Assembly (NCBI GenBank): GCA_004173235.1
Contig: SEAC01000002.1
Location: forward strand, 270,736 to 334,735
DNA: 64,000 bases
Source: Chitinophagaceae bacterium
Lineage (GTDB): Bacteria; Bacteroidota; Bacteroidia; Chitinophagales; Chitinophagaceae
Reading direction: 5' to 3'
The notes beneath the pieces are model-generated. The model did no database searches. It saw nothing but the letters and a program-made list of their open reading frames with translations, and had not been told where the DNA came from. The stretch's first letter is position 1, and every line of letters begins with the position of its first letter. A program made the translations under genes and the position numbers. Shown here piece by piece: positions 15,035 through 23,912 of the stretch.

Positions 15035-17281
15035 ATGAGATACTTTCTCTTCCTCCCCATCTTCCTGCTGCTTGCCTTCGTTGCAACCGCGCAGCCCATC
15101 AGCGGCACTGTTCGCGATGCAAAAGGGGCACCTGTCGCAGGCGCCTCGCTGTCCGTAAAAGGCTCATACGATGGCGGCACTGCCGACTCTTCGGGCCACT
15201 TTTCGTTTGCGAGCAGCGAAAAAGGCGCACAGGTGCTGCAGGTGACCGCCGTGGGTTACAAGACCTGGGAAGAACCATTGCAACTCTCTGGAACAGCAGT
15301 GACCATCAACATCACACTGAAAGAAGAAGTGACCGAATTGAAAGCCGTCGTGATCTCGGCAGGTTCCTTCGAGGCGAGCGATAAAAAGAAGGCAACGGTG
15401 TTGAGCCCCATCGATATCGTAACGACTGCATCGGCGCTGGCTGATGTTACCGGAGCTGTGAAGACCCTGCCCGGTGCGCAACAGGTAGGAGAGAGCGAAG
15501 GCCTTTTCGTTCGGGGCGGCACTGCGCAGGAAACGAAAACTTTCATCGACGGCACGCTGGTCAACAATTTCTTTTACAGCTCGGTGCCCAACGTAGCGCA
15601 GCGCGGCCGCTTCTCGCCTTTTATCTTCAAGGGAACCGTGTTCAGTGCGGGCGGCTACTCCGCTCTGTATGGACAGGCGCTTTCCTCCGCGCTTATCCTC
15701 GAATCCATCGACCTGCCCGAGCAGAGCTCCGGCTCCATTGGCGTATCGGTGCTTGGTGGAAATGCCGGCATCCAGAAGCTTTCGAAAGACAAGCGTTCCT
15801 CGTGGGGCGCAAGCTATTCGTACACCAACGTAGGCCTCGGCTTTGCCATCATCAAGCTCCGCGACGAATACTTCCAGGTGCCGCAATACCATACGGCCGA
15901 TGCCAACTTCCGCATCAAAATCGCGCGCAACGGGATGCTGAAATACTATGGCTACTTCAGCTACAACAAGCTGGGCCTGCGCCAGACTTCGATCGACACG
16001 CTCGGTTATAAAGACGCGTTTGCATTGCGCAACAACAATATGTATCACAACGTATCGTGGAAGGGCTCGCTCGGCAACCGCTGGAAATTGCAGCTGGGCG
16101 CTTCCTACGCCAACAACCGCGACGACATTGATGCACAGTTGGTGGATGCTCAGAATGAACAAAAGGCGATCAGCGGTTTTGAAACAAAGAACTTCGGGCT
16201 GGTGAGCCGCGGCCATTACACCAATGCAAAAGCGGTGTTCGACTACCGGCTGCGTGGACTCAGCGCGCTTCGCTTTGGAACGGAATACAACTACAGCAAT
16301 GACCGGGCGGATTATACGCTCTTCAATGGGCAGCAGTTTCCCAACACCGTAACCGAGCACCTCAAAGCGCTTTTCGGCGAGGCAGATATTTACCTCACCA
16401 ACAACCTCGCAGCCCGCGTAGGCATGCGTGCCGAGCACTCGTCGCTGCTTAACAAGGTCAATGCCGCCCCGCGACTTTCGCTGGCATATAAAGTTGGTAA
16501 AGAAGGACAGGCGTCCATCGCGTACGGCGAGTTTTACCAGACGCCCGAGCGCCGCTATCTTCCCGCGCCCGTCACCCTCGACTATGCAAAGGCAACGCAC
16601 TACATCGCGCAATACCAGCGGGTAGGTGCGAAGCAAACGCTGCGTACGGAGATCTTTTATAAGAAGTACCGCAGCCTGCTCAAGACCGGCATCGGTGGTG
16701 GCCGCGAGGTTGCAACAGGCTCCAGCGGATATGGCGACGCAGCGGGCTTCGAGCTATTCTGGCGCGACAAGAAGACCTTCAAGAACCTGGACTACTGGAT
16801 CTCCTATTCGTACCTCGACACGAAGCGCGATTACCTCAACTTTCCTGCTGCCATCGAGCCATCCTTTGCGGCGAAACACACGGCAGCGCTCGTGATCAAA
16901 CGCTTTGTGCCAAGCATCAAAACCGGCTTCAATCTTTCGTACACCTATGCCACGGGACGTCCGTACTACAACATCGGATACGACAACAATGCCGGCAAGT
17001 TCGCCCTCACCGATGCAGGCCGCACGATCGACTTTCACAGTGCATCGTTTAGCATGAATTACCTGCCGAAATTGTTTACAAAAGGTGCGTCGCGCAACAC
17101 GGTGATCGTAGCCTCGGTCACGAATTTCCTCGGCAACAAGCAAGTGTATGGCTACAAGTACGCACAGAACGGAAGCCGCAAGGAAGCTATCACGCCGCCC
17201 ACCAACTTCTTCCTGTTTATTGGCGCCTTCATTTCGTTTGGTGTAGACCGTACGGAAGAAGCGATCAACAATAATCTCTAG
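15035..17281 (+). CDS. TonB-dependent outer-membrane receptor
   Basis: This 748-residue receptor has a signal peptide (1-19) and a carboxypeptidase-D regulatory-like domain (about 21-110) starting QPISGTVRDAKG. A plug follows with VKTLPGAQQVGESEGLFVRGG near 145-167, then a 22-strand-type barrel. It imports a ligand across the outer membrane using TonB energy. The ligand is unknown. Its location beside the nos island and the NO operon makes copper, heme or an iron chelate plausible, as with NosA/OprC receptors in other N2O reducers. Transcription starts at a consensus promoter containing a palindrome, so it is probably repressed under some condition. Confidence 0.92.
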   Translation: MRYFLFLPIFLLLAFVATAQPISGTVRDAKGAPVAGASLSVKGSYDGGTADSSGHFSFASSEKGAQVLQVTAVGYKTWEEPLQLSGTAVTINITLKEEVTELKAVVISAGSFEASDKKKATVLSPIDIVTTASALADVTGAVKTLPGAQQVGESEGLFVRGGTAQETKTFIDGTLVNNFFYSSVPNVAQRGRFSPFIFKGTVFSAGGYSALYGQALSSALILESIDLPEQSSGSIGVSVLGGNAGIQKLSKDKRSSWGASYSYTNVGLGFAIIKLRDEYFQVPQYHTADANFRIKIARNGMLKYYGYFSYNKLGLRQTSIDTLGYKDAFALRNNNMYHNVSWKGSLGNRWKLQLGASYANNRDDIDAQLVDAQNEQKAISGFETKNFGLVSRGHYTNAKAVFDYRLRGLSALRFGTEYNYSNDRADYTLFNGQQFPNTVTEHLKALFGEADIYLTNNLAARVGMRAEHSSLLNKVNAAPRLSLAYKVGKEGQASIAYGEFYQTPERRYLPAPVTLDYAKATHYIAQYQRVGAKQTLRTEIFYKKYRSLLKTGIGGGREVATGSSGYGDAAGFELFWRDKKTFKNLDYWISYSYLDTKRDYLNFPAAIEPSFAAKHTAALVIKRFVPSIKTGFNLSYTYATGRPYYNIGYDNNAGKFALTDAGRTIDFHSASFSMNYLPKLFTKGASRNTVIVASVTNFLGNKQVYGYKYAQNGSRKEAITPPTNFFLFIGAFISFGVDRTEEAINNNL

Positions 17282-17369
17282 ATGTCCGTCTCAGACCTGC
17301 TTTATTTGCCAGGAGATCTGCGCCGCTTTGCTAATAGGCCATTTGACTAATTAACCAATACCGTTTTTT

Positions 17370-17672
17370 ATGAGCTACAACGACATTCCGCAAGACAAAG
17401 ACCCGAACCTCTGGCGCATTGCGCGTCGCCGCGCCGGCTTTCGCAGACATGTTTTTACGTACCTGGTGATGAACGCTTTTTTCTGGGCCATTTGGTTCTT
17501 CACTGGTGGCCGCAACTATGGTGGCGGCATTCCCTGGCCCGTATGGCCCACGCTCGGATGGGGCATCTGCATCGCTATGAAGTGGTACCATGCGTTTGGT
17601 CCAGGCAGCCACGCCGACCCTGCAGAAGGTGAATACGAAAAGCTTCTTCGCGAACGGGAGCGACGCGGTTGA
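17370..17672 (+). CDS. 2TM-domain small membrane protein
   Basis: This 100-residue protein matches the 2TM domain pattern: a basic N-terminus (RIARRRAGFRRHVFTY), two membrane helices (about 28-45 and 55-73) separated by GGRNYGGGIPWPVWPT, and a charged C-terminal tail ending LLRERERRG. Such proteins are frequent in Bacteroidota, often next to LytTR regulators, and have no firm function. It stands alone with a 50-bp gap to the next gene. Confidence 0.75.
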   Translation: MSYNDIPQDKDPNLWRIARRRAGFRRHVFTYLVMNAFFWAIWFFTGGRNYGGGIPWPVWPTLGWGICIAMKWYHAFGPGSHADPAEGEYEKLLRERERRG

Positions 17673-17721
17673 TCACAGCCTCTACACACAGCACTACCTA
17701 TCATATCCAAAAACAATACAA

Positions 17722-18378
17722 ATGAAAAAGATCTTTCTCGCCCTTGCGCTTTTTGCAGCAACGGTTTCCTTTGCCCAAAGCGATAAATATGTATCTGCCA
17801 TGCAGGTGCGCATCGCAGCCCTCGACAGCACGCGCGACGTTGCCGCACTCAACGACCTGGCTGCAGGCTTCGAGCGGATCGCGGATGCTGAAAAAACGCA
17901 GTGGCTCCCGTATTACTACGCTGCACTCGCGCGTATCAATTCGGGTTATTCTATTTCGCAAGGCAACACCGGTGGCATGGCCGCGCAGCTCGATCCGATT
18001 GCCGACAAAGCGGAGGCACTGCTCAATAAGGCAGAAGCACTCAGCAAAGACAACTCCGAGATCTTCGTGGTGCGCAAGATGATTGCAACGCTGCGTATGA
18101 TGGCCGACCCGATGAGCCGCTATATGACCTATGGTCCGCAGGCTGCCGCTGCACTGGCCATGGCGAAGCAGCTCAATCCCAACAATCCGCGCCCTTACCT
18201 TCTGGAAGGACAGGACAAGTTTTACACGCCACCGCAATTCGGAGGCAGCAAGGAAGATGCGGTGACGCTTTGGAAGGAAGCGCTCGTTAAATTTGCCAGC
18301 TTCAAGCCCGCCGACCCGCTGGCGCCTACATGGGGCCGTAGAACTACGGAATACTTCCTGGCGCAGGCAGAAAAATAA
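17722..18378 (+). CDS. Exported helical-repeat protein of unknown function
   Basis: The 218-residue product begins MKKIFLALALFAATVSFAQ, a clear signal peptide, so the ATG at 17722 is preferred. The mature part is alpha-helical with TPR-like repeats (A-x-x-x-L-x-x-A patterns, for example ADKAEALLNKAEALSK and NPNNPRPYLLEGQDKF). Similar periplasmic proteins are common in this phylum without assigned roles. A strong hairpin terminator follows. Confidence 0.75.
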   Translation: MKKIFLALALFAATVSFAQSDKYVSAMQVRIAALDSTRDVAALNDLAAGFERIADAEKTQWLPYYYAALARINSGYSISQGNTGGMAAQLDPIADKAEALLNKAEALSKDNSEIFVVRKMIATLRMMADPMSRYMTYGPQAAAALAMAKQLNPNNPRPYLLEGQDKFYTPPQFGGSKEDAVTLWKEALVKFASFKPADPLAPTWGRRTTEYFLAQAEK

Positions 18379-18383
18379 TCGTA

Positions 18384-18422
18384 GAAAACAGTTGGGTGCC
18401 GAGGCGGTGCTCAACTGTTTTC
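18384..18422 (+). terminator. Hairpin terminator
   Basis: GAAAACAGTTG and CAACTGTTTTC form a perfect 11-bp stem just after the TPR-like gene, followed by TTC-rich sequence. Confidence 0.7.
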
Positions 18423-18437
18423 TTCAAACCGAACCTT

Positions 18438-19025
18438 ATGACCGATACGTCCTTTTCTCCCGAGGCCAGCCTTGCGCTGATCCACTCGATGATCCGGAAG
18501 ACGCGCTCCAACCTGGGCGCAAATCGTTTTTATTTCCTCTTCTGGGGCTGGGTAGCGTTTGGCGCGCTTACAGCGCAGTTCCTGCTGAAGGTAGTGTTCG
18601 AGTATCCAAAGCACTACGTCGTTTGGTGGGTCATCGTGCCCGCGGTGGTCATCACGCTGCTGCGTTCGCGCAAGCATAGCCGCTCCGGTGCCCGCAGCTA
18701 CGTGGGCGAATCGATGAGTGCGCTTTGGATGGGCGTTGGCATATCCTTCTTCGTGCTGTCGTTCATCATTGCGCAACTCCGCGGCGGCTTTCTTAATGCC
18801 TACCCGTTTTACATCCTGTTCTACGGGCTCGGTACGTTTATATCGGGCCGCCTGCTGCGCTTCACACCCATGGTGATCGGCGGCATCCTCAACTGGATCA
18901 TTGCGATGGGCTGCGTGTTTGTGCCCTACGACTACCAGATGCTGCTGACGGCGCTCGCGCTGCTTTGCAGCTATATCATACCCGGCTACCTCCTCAAAGA
19001 AAAAACGGTTACGCATGCATCCTAA
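18438..19025 (+). CDS. Six-TM membrane protein (tandem paralog A)
   Basis: This 195-residue protein opens with a soluble stretch, LALIHSMIRKTRSNLG, then five or six membrane helices. The last helix is followed by CSYIIPGYLLKEK. It resembles the next gene product in layout: both share an S-L-x-L-I-x-x-M-I opening, an FWGW/IWGW first helix and a C-x-YIIPG-x-L end. This indicates an ancient tandem duplication. The stop overlaps the next gene by 11 bp, and a winged-helix regulator follows. Such membrane-pair plus regulator sets recur in Bacteroidota with no known function. Confidence 0.75.
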   Translation: MTDTSFSPEASLALIHSMIRKTRSNLGANRFYFLFWGWVAFGALTAQFLLKVVFEYPKHYVVWWVIVPAVVITLLRSRKHSRSGARSYVGESMSALWMGVGISFFVLSFIIAQLRGGFLNAYPFYILFYGLGTFISGRLLRFTPMVIGGILNWIIAMGCVFVPYDYQMLLTALALLCSYIIPGYLLKEKTVTHAS

Positions 19026-19644
19026 GGAAACACCCCTTTCGCACGAAGAAAGCCTCCAGCTGATTGGTAGAATGATCCAGTCGGCCCGGCAGGAAGCCCG
19101 CGACGACGGCAGCCGCTGGATCATCTGGGGCTGGCTGCTTTTTGCAACCTGCATGTGCAGCTGGATCAACCTGCAGTACTTCTGGGTGGATACCTGGTTC
19201 TTTTGGAATGCCTTCGGAATTGTTTCGCTCTCGCTGTTGCTCTTCGACATCGTACGCCGAATGGTGCGCAAGTCGCCGGCACGCGTGCGCACGCAGGCAA
19301 CCTACCTGTACCGCAAGCTCAACATCGGCTTCTTCCTCAGCCTCGTGCTCATCATCGTGGCGATGAATGTTGCCATCGAGCCCACTATCGGCTTTGCGCT
19401 GATGCTGGGATTGTATGCCTTCTGGATCCTGATCTACGGCGCCGTTACAGATTTCCGTCCGTCCGTGATCGCAGCGTTCATCACCTTTGGCTTTGCATTT
19501 GCGTCGCTCTTTGTGCACGACTTCCGGACGACCTTACTTTTGCACGCTGCGGCCGTGCTGTGTGGCTATATCATTCCTGGCCATCTTGCCAACCGCGCCT
19601 TCCGTAAAAACCGTACTCCGCAATCTGTACCCACCGGTGTTTAA
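19015..19644 (+). CDS. Six-TM membrane protein (tandem paralog B)
   Basis: This 209-residue protein has the same architecture as the gene before it: ESLQLIGRMIQSARQE, a helix starting RWIIWGWLLF, and a closing CGYIIPGHLANRAF. It overlaps the upstream gene by 11 bp and the downstream regulator by 8 bp, so the three are co-translated. The function is unknown. The arrangement suggests that the adjacent winged-helix protein controls expression of this membrane pair. Confidence 0.75.
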   Translation: MHPKETPLSHEESLQLIGRMIQSARQEARDDGSRWIIWGWLLFATCMCSWINLQYFWVDTWFFWNAFGIVSLSLLLFDIVRRMVRKSPARVRTQATYLYRKLNIGFFLSLVLIIVAMNVAIEPTIGFALMLGLYAFWILIYGAVTDFRPSVIAAFITFGFAFASLFVHDFRTTLLLHAAAVLCGYIIPGHLANRAFRKNRTPQSVPTGV

Positions 19645-19921
19645 AGAACTCGATCCCATATTGCATTCGCAGCTGCGGCTGGCCGTAATGTCGCTCCTCA
19701 TCGGGGTGAAGGAGGCCGAGTTCACGTTCCTGCGCGAGCAGACGGGCTCCACCGCAGGCAACCTGAGCGTGCAGGTGCAGAAACTGAAAGAAGCAGGTTA
19801 CATCGACGTTACCAAGCAATTCAAGGACAACTACCCGCAAACGCTTTGCAAGATCACCGACAAAGGCATCGACGCGTTCGAAGCGTATGTGAGGGCGCTG
19901 CAGGGATACATTAAAAAGTAG
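19637..19921 (+). CDS. Winged-helix transcriptional regulator (GTG start)
   Basis: The 94-residue protein starts with GTG inside the end of the preceding gene, giving MFKELDPILHSQLRLAVMSLL, the expected start of this small winged-helix family. The core has LREQTGSTAGNLSVQVQKLKEAGY (recognition helix) and the wing VTKQFKDNYPQTLCKITDKG. Relatives act as small MarR/PadR-like repressors. The 8-bp overlap argues for translational coupling with the membrane pair. Confidence 0.85.
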   Translation: MFKELDPILHSQLRLAVMSLLIGVKEAEFTFLREQTGSTAGNLSVQVQKLKEAGYIDVTKQFKDNYPQTLCKITDKGIDAFEAYVRALQGYIKK

Positions 19922-20016
19922 GATGGCGCAAGTTGGAAGTGAAAAGTGCATTGGTGGGATCGCCCTCGACACAACCTTTCGTTGCCCTTTTTGTTCTTAG
20001 GGCAAAGGTCTCATCC

Positions 20017-20024
20017 TAGCTTTG
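20017..20024 (+). promoter_or_regulatory. -7 promoter box, ABC transporter
   Basis: TAGCTTTG matches TAnnTTTG exactly and ends 7 nt before the ATG at 20032, implying a leaderless or nearly leaderless mRNA. Confidence 0.6.
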
Positions 20025-20031
20025 CCGCCAC

Positions 20032-20970
20032 ATGCCCGCCATTATCTCTGTTTCGAATCTTTCCAAGCATTATCCCAGCCTCAAAGCGGTCGACGATCTC
20101 TCGTTTTCCGTCGAGGAAGGAGCTGTGCATGGCTTCCTCGGCCAGAATGGCGCCGGCAAGAGCACTACGATCCGTATGCTGCTGACGCTTGTGCAGCCGT
20201 CGGGCGGGCGCATCGAGCTGTTCGGAAAGGAACTGCAGCGCCACCGCCACGAGCTGCTGGCACAGGTAGGCGCCGTGATTGAGCGGCCGGACCTGTATAA
20301 ATACTTATCGGCCTACGACAACGTGCGCATCATGGCGCGCCTGAGCGGTGCAAAGCCCACCAAAGTGGAGGTGTTGCGCCAGCTCGAAGTGGTAGGCCTG
20401 CGCGAACGCGCCTTCGACAAGGCGAAGACGTTCTCTCAGGGGATGAAGCAGCGGCTCGGCCTCGCGTGCGCCTTGGTGCACAACCCGCGTCTGCTCATTC
20501 TCGACGAGCCCACCAACGGCCTCGATCCGCAGGGCATCGCCGAAGTGCGCAGCCTTATCCGCCGCCTCTCGCGCAACGAAGGCAAGACCATCCTCGTATC
20601 GTCGCACCTTTTGAGCGAAGTGGAGCTGGTGGCCGATGCGATGATCATCATCGACCGCGGCCGCAAAGTGGCCGAAGGCCGAGTGGCCGAATTGCTGAAC
20701 CCGGCCGACATGCTGGTGGAGTTGAGCGCAACCGACAACGAAGCGGCCCGCTCGCTGCTCGCTGCCTCGCCATGGGCGCGTGCGCTGCAGCCCGGCGCCG
20801 GTCGCCTGCTGTTGCGCATGGACCGCAATGACGTGCCGGCACTCACGCGCGACCTTGTAGCGATGGGCGTGGGCGTGCAGGCGTTGCAGCCGCGGCATTC
20901 GCTCGAAGACTATTTCCTCTCCATAACGCAAACCGCAGATGGGCACACTGGTTCGGATAGAGCTTTATAA
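20032..20970 (+). CDS. ABC transporter ATP-binding protein
   Basis: This 312-residue ABC ATPase has Walker A GQNGAGKST at about 37-45, signature FSQGMKQRLG near 134-143 and Walker B LLILDEPTNGLDP near 154-166. The extra C-terminal region (about 225-312) resembles the DUF4162-type extension of drug or bacteriocin-export ATPases. It overlaps the permease gene by 32 bp. The substrate is unknown. An ABC-2 type efflux or lipid-related function is likely. Confidence 0.92.
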   Translation: MPAIISVSNLSKHYPSLKAVDDLSFSVEEGAVHGFLGQNGAGKSTTIRMLLTLVQPSGGRIELFGKELQRHRHELLAQVGAVIERPDLYKYLSAYDNVRIMARLSGAKPTKVEVLRQLEVVGLRERAFDKAKTFSQGMKQRLGLACALVHNPRLLILDEPTNGLDPQGIAEVRSLIRRLSRNEGKTILVSSHLLSEVELVADAMIIIDRGRKVAEGRVAELLNPADMLVELSATDNEAARSLLAASPWARALQPGAGRLLLRMDRNDVPALTRDLVAMGVGVQALQPRHSLEDYFLSITQTADGHTGSDRAL

Positions 20971-21778
20971 GATCGCGCAAAAGCCGCGTACCTACATCGC
21001 CTTCGCGGCGATCGCAGCCATCGTGTTGCTTTTGCAGCTCGCGCTGTATGCCGATGGCAGCACGTACCTCGGCTTCGCCCTGCAATCGGTAGAGAATACG
21101 TTCTCCATCAGCGGCCGCATTATCAACGGCTACTTCGTTTGCTTCGTGATATTGCAAACCCTGCTCGTACACGTGCCGCTGCTTATTGCGCTTGTAGCCG
21201 GCGACAGCATTGCAGGCGAAGCCAACATGGGCACCCTGCGTCTGATTTTCTCGAAGCCGGTAAGCCGGAGCAAACTGCTGCTATCCAAGTTCATTGCAGC
21301 TACCGTTTACACGCTGCTGCTGTTGCTCTTTATGGCCTTGCTCTCCCTGTTCGGTTCGCTACTCATTTTCGGCACCGGCGACCTGATCATCCTGAAAAGC
21401 GATATGATCGTAATCCTCGATCACGGCGACGTGTTCTGGCGTTATGGAGCGGCGCTCGGCTTCGCAGCGCTGGCGATGACAACGGTAGCCGCACTGGCAT
21501 TCTTCTTTTCGCTCTTCGCCGAAAACGCGGTGGGGCCGATCATTGCGACGATGAGCGTGATCATCGTGTGCACCATTCTCACCACCATGGACATCCCGCT
21601 CTTCCAGGCGCTGAAGCCTTACCTTTTTACCAACCACATGCTCAACTGGAAAGGCTTTTTTGAGCGGCCCATCGATGGGGCGGAGATCGCTAAATCGGCT
21701 GGCATCCTGCTCCTGCACATCGTTGGGCTCGTGGGCGCTACTTTATTCATTGCCCGCCGAAAAGACATTCTTTCCTGA
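20939..21778 (+). CDS. ABC-2 type permease
   Basis: This 279-residue membrane protein has about six helices. It starts MGTLVRIELYKIAQKPRTYIAF (cytosolic elbow then helix) and contains GEANMGTLRLIFSKPVSRSK, the typical ABC-2 cytoplasmic loop. It is the partner of the preceding ATPase (32-bp overlap) and is coupled to the LolA-like gene after it by a one-base TGATG overlap. Confidence 0.88.
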   Translation: MGTLVRIELYKIAQKPRTYIAFAAIAAIVLLLQLALYADGSTYLGFALQSVENTFSISGRIINGYFVCFVILQTLLVHVPLLIALVAGDSIAGEANMGTLRLIFSKPVSRSKLLLSKFIAATVYTLLLLLFMALLSLFGSLLIFGTGDLIILKSDMIVILDHGDVFWRYGAALGFAALAMTTVAALAFFFSLFAENAVGPIIATMSVIIVCTILTTMDIPLFQALKPYLFTNHMLNWKGFFERPIDGAEIAKSAGILLLHIVGLVGATLFIARRKDILS

Positions 21779-22467
21779 TGAAAATGAAATACTTCTTCCT
21801 GATACTGCTCGCTATCGTTGCATCACAAAGCAAGGCACAGGATGCTGCCACCCTCGTGCGGCAGGTGAAAGCGCGGCTCGATAAAGTACGCGATTACCAG
21901 GCGCGAGCGCAGATGGAGATCAATGTTCCGTTCATCAATGCGGCCAATTCCGCTGTGGTGGTGTATTACAAGAACCCGGATCGCTTTCGCGTAGAGAAGC
22001 CCAACGGCATTTCGGTGCTGCCTAAAGGCGGCGTGCGCGTGAACATGTCGGCGCTGCTTGCGGGCAACAAATACAGTGTGGTGGATGCCGGCACAGCGAA
22101 GGTGGGCACCTTCAACACGCGTGTGGTCAAGCTGCTCCCCAGCGACGAAGCGGCGGACGTGGTGCTGAGTACCTTGTATATCGATGCCGTTGCGGGCATC
22201 ATCCGTAGAAGTACGGTGGTGACACGAGAAGGCGGCACGTACGAGATGCTGCTCGACTACGGCAAATACGCCTCCTGGGGCCTGCCCGACAAAGTGACCT
22301 TTGTATTCAGTACCAAAGATTTCAAGTTGCCCAAGGGCGTAACGTTCGATTATGAAAAAAGCGGCGGCAAGAAGGAAGCACCCAAGGGCGATGGCAAAGG
22401 CCGCGTGGTGCTAACGTATACGAGCTATTCCATCAATAAAGGGGTGGCGGAGAGCGTGTTTAGGTAA
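21778..22467 (+). CDS. LolA/RseB-like periplasmic protein
   Basis: This 229-residue protein has a signal peptide (MKMKYFFLILLAIVASQSKA) and a fold-type pattern like LolA or the N-terminal domain of RseB: VRQVKARLDKVRDYQARAQMEI, YYKNPDRFRVEKP, then paired beta strands. LolA-like proteins bind lipid or acyl chains in the periplasm. Coupled to an ABC-2 exporter, it may receive or test a lipid-like cargo. That is inference. Its stop lies at a convergent palindromic repeat next to pdxA. Confidence 0.7.
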   Translation: MKMKYFFLILLAIVASQSKAQDAATLVRQVKARLDKVRDYQARAQMEINVPFINAANSAVVVYYKNPDRFRVEKPNGISVLPKGGVRVNMSALLAGNKYSVVDAGTAKVGTFNTRVVKLLPSDEAADVVLSTLYIDAVAGIIRRSTVVTREGGTYEMLLDYGKYASWGLPDKVTFVFSTKDFKLPKGVTFDYEKSGGKKEAPKGDGKGRVVLTYTSYSINKGVAESVFR

Positions 22468-22474
22468 TGGGGTG

Positions 22475-22513
22475 ATGGGGTAATGTGCTTAGCATGTCGG
22501 CACATCAGCCCAT
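22475..22513. repeat. Intergenic palindrome between convergent genes
   Basis: ATGGGGTAATGTGC and GCACATCAGCCCAT pair in 12 of 14 positions around an 11-nt loop. The TAATGGGGTAATG vocabulary recurs at 36551-36600. It may also act as a terminator for both genes. Confidence 0.55.
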
Positions 22514-22517
22514 TCGT

Positions 22518-23603
22518 TCATCCTATCGTTTCGTCGATCCGCTCGTCTTCAACGTTCTTCAGAATTTCACCGGTAACCTTTCGCAAGGGGTTCTTGTTGC
22601 GCTCTTCGTAGTCGCGGCGGCGGTTGATGATGTCCACGCATTCGAATACAGCCGTTGTAAATGAAGTTGCGTCTGCGAGGTTCTTACCGGCAATATCGAA
22701 AGCAGTGCCGTGATCGGGTGAGGTGCGCACGAAAGGCAGGCCTGCACTGAAATTCACGCCTTCGCCAACTGCGATGGTCTTGAAAGGGATCAGCCCCTGG
22801 TCGTGGTACATGGCAAGCACGGCATCAAACTGGAGATAGGAGCGGCGCGCAAAGAACGCGTCGGCGCTATACGGTCCGAATACGAGCGCCCCGCTGTTCT
22901 TGGCTTCCCTGATGGCTGGGCGGATTACGGATTCTTCTTCTGCACCGATCAGACCTTCATCGCCGGCGTGCGGGTTGAGTCCCAGCACGGCAATGCGCGG
23001 CTTGTCGATCCCGAAGTCGCGGCGGAGGCTTTGCTGCAGCAGTTGCAGCTTGCTCAGAATGACGCCTTTGGTGATCTGTGCGTTGACATCTTTCACCGGC
23101 ACGTGCTCGGTTACGAGCGCTACGCGGATGTTGTCGGCATACAGCAGCATTAGCACGTCGCGGGCCTTTGCTACTTCCTTAAAGAAAGGTGTGTGCCCGG
23201 TGTGCTTGAAGTTTTCAGACTGCACGTTCTTCTTATGAATCGGCGCCGTTACAATGCCATTGATATGTCCTTCGAGCAGTGCCTGAGTTGCAGCCTGTAG
23301 TGATTTTACAGCATATGTGCCGCCGGTTTCATTCAACTGGCCTGGCGTAATGTCGACATCTTCTTCCCAGCAATTGACGATGTTCACCTGCTTATGACTC
23401 ACTTTCGACAGCTCCTTCAGGCTCTGGTAATTGAGGTTGGCCTCGGGCATCAGTTTCTTATAAAAGTTGACCAGCTTGTTCGAACCAAAGATCACGGGTG
23501 TGCAATGATCGAGTAACCGGTTATCGGAAAACGTTTTGATGATCAGTTCCGTACCAATGCCATTCAGGTCGCCGCAGGTGATACCGATAACAGGTTTTTG
23601 CAT
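22518..23603 (-). CDS. pdxA: 4-hydroxythreonine-4-phosphate dehydrogenase PdxA
   Basis: This 361-residue enzyme of pyridoxal phosphate biosynthesis oxidises 4-phosphohydroxy-L-threonine. Family landmarks are GITCGDLNGIGTELI at the N-terminus, TAPIHKKNVQSENFKHTGHT (substrate-contact region), MYHDQGLIPFK, and LPFVRTSPDHGTAFDIAGK, which includes the metal-binding histidines. Its length is slightly above the E. coli enzyme, usual for Bacteroidota. It is a single gene, convergent with the LolA-like gene. Confidence 0.97.
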   Translation of the reverse strand: MQKPVIGITCGDLNGIGTELIIKTFSDNRLLDHCTPVIFGSNKLVNFYKKLMPEANLNYQSLKELSKVSHKQVNIVNCWEEDVDITPGQLNETGGTYAVKSLQAATQALLEGHINGIVTAPIHKKNVQSENFKHTGHTPFFKEVAKARDVLMLLYADNIRVALVTEHVPVKDVNAQITKGVILSKLQLLQQSLRRDFGIDKPRIAVLGLNPHAGDEGLIGAEEESVIRPAIREAKNSGALVFGPYSADAFFARRSYLQFDAVLAMYHDQGLIPFKTIAVGEGVNFSAGLPFVRTSPDHGTAFDIAGKNLADATSFTTAVFECVDIINRRRDYEERNKNPLRKVTGEILKNVEDERIDETIG

Positions 23604-23912
23604 GCTGCAAAGGTTACGAAAAAACGCAACTAGGTAGATACACGGATATGGCCTTCGTAAGTTTACGATTAAAAATCGCCGAGTTTTACCCTTGTTTGTC
23701 TAAAACGGCCCCGCTACTTTTGAACCGGTTAATGTTGAGTGCCGAACTTAGCATTAGTCAGACCGAATCCGTACCCAAAAACTGAACACTTCCTTCTTTT
23801 TGTTGCCTCACGAGCAAGCCCGCCTGCGCGGAATTGTTCGGGACGAGGGTACGGCGTGCGTATGGCTGCTTCTCCGGAAGCTGGAATCCAAACCTAACTA
23901 AAACCGTATCCT
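23604..23912 (+). promoter_or_regulatory. 309-bp leader region of the GEVED protein, with promoter at 23692-23722
   Basis: TTG at 23692-23694 and TACTTTTG at 23715-23722 are separated by 20 bp, a good Bacteroidota promoter. Transcription would begin near 23729, giving a 5' leader of about 185 nt before the ATG at 23913. I see no recognisable riboswitch or gene in this stretch. Confidence 0.5.
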
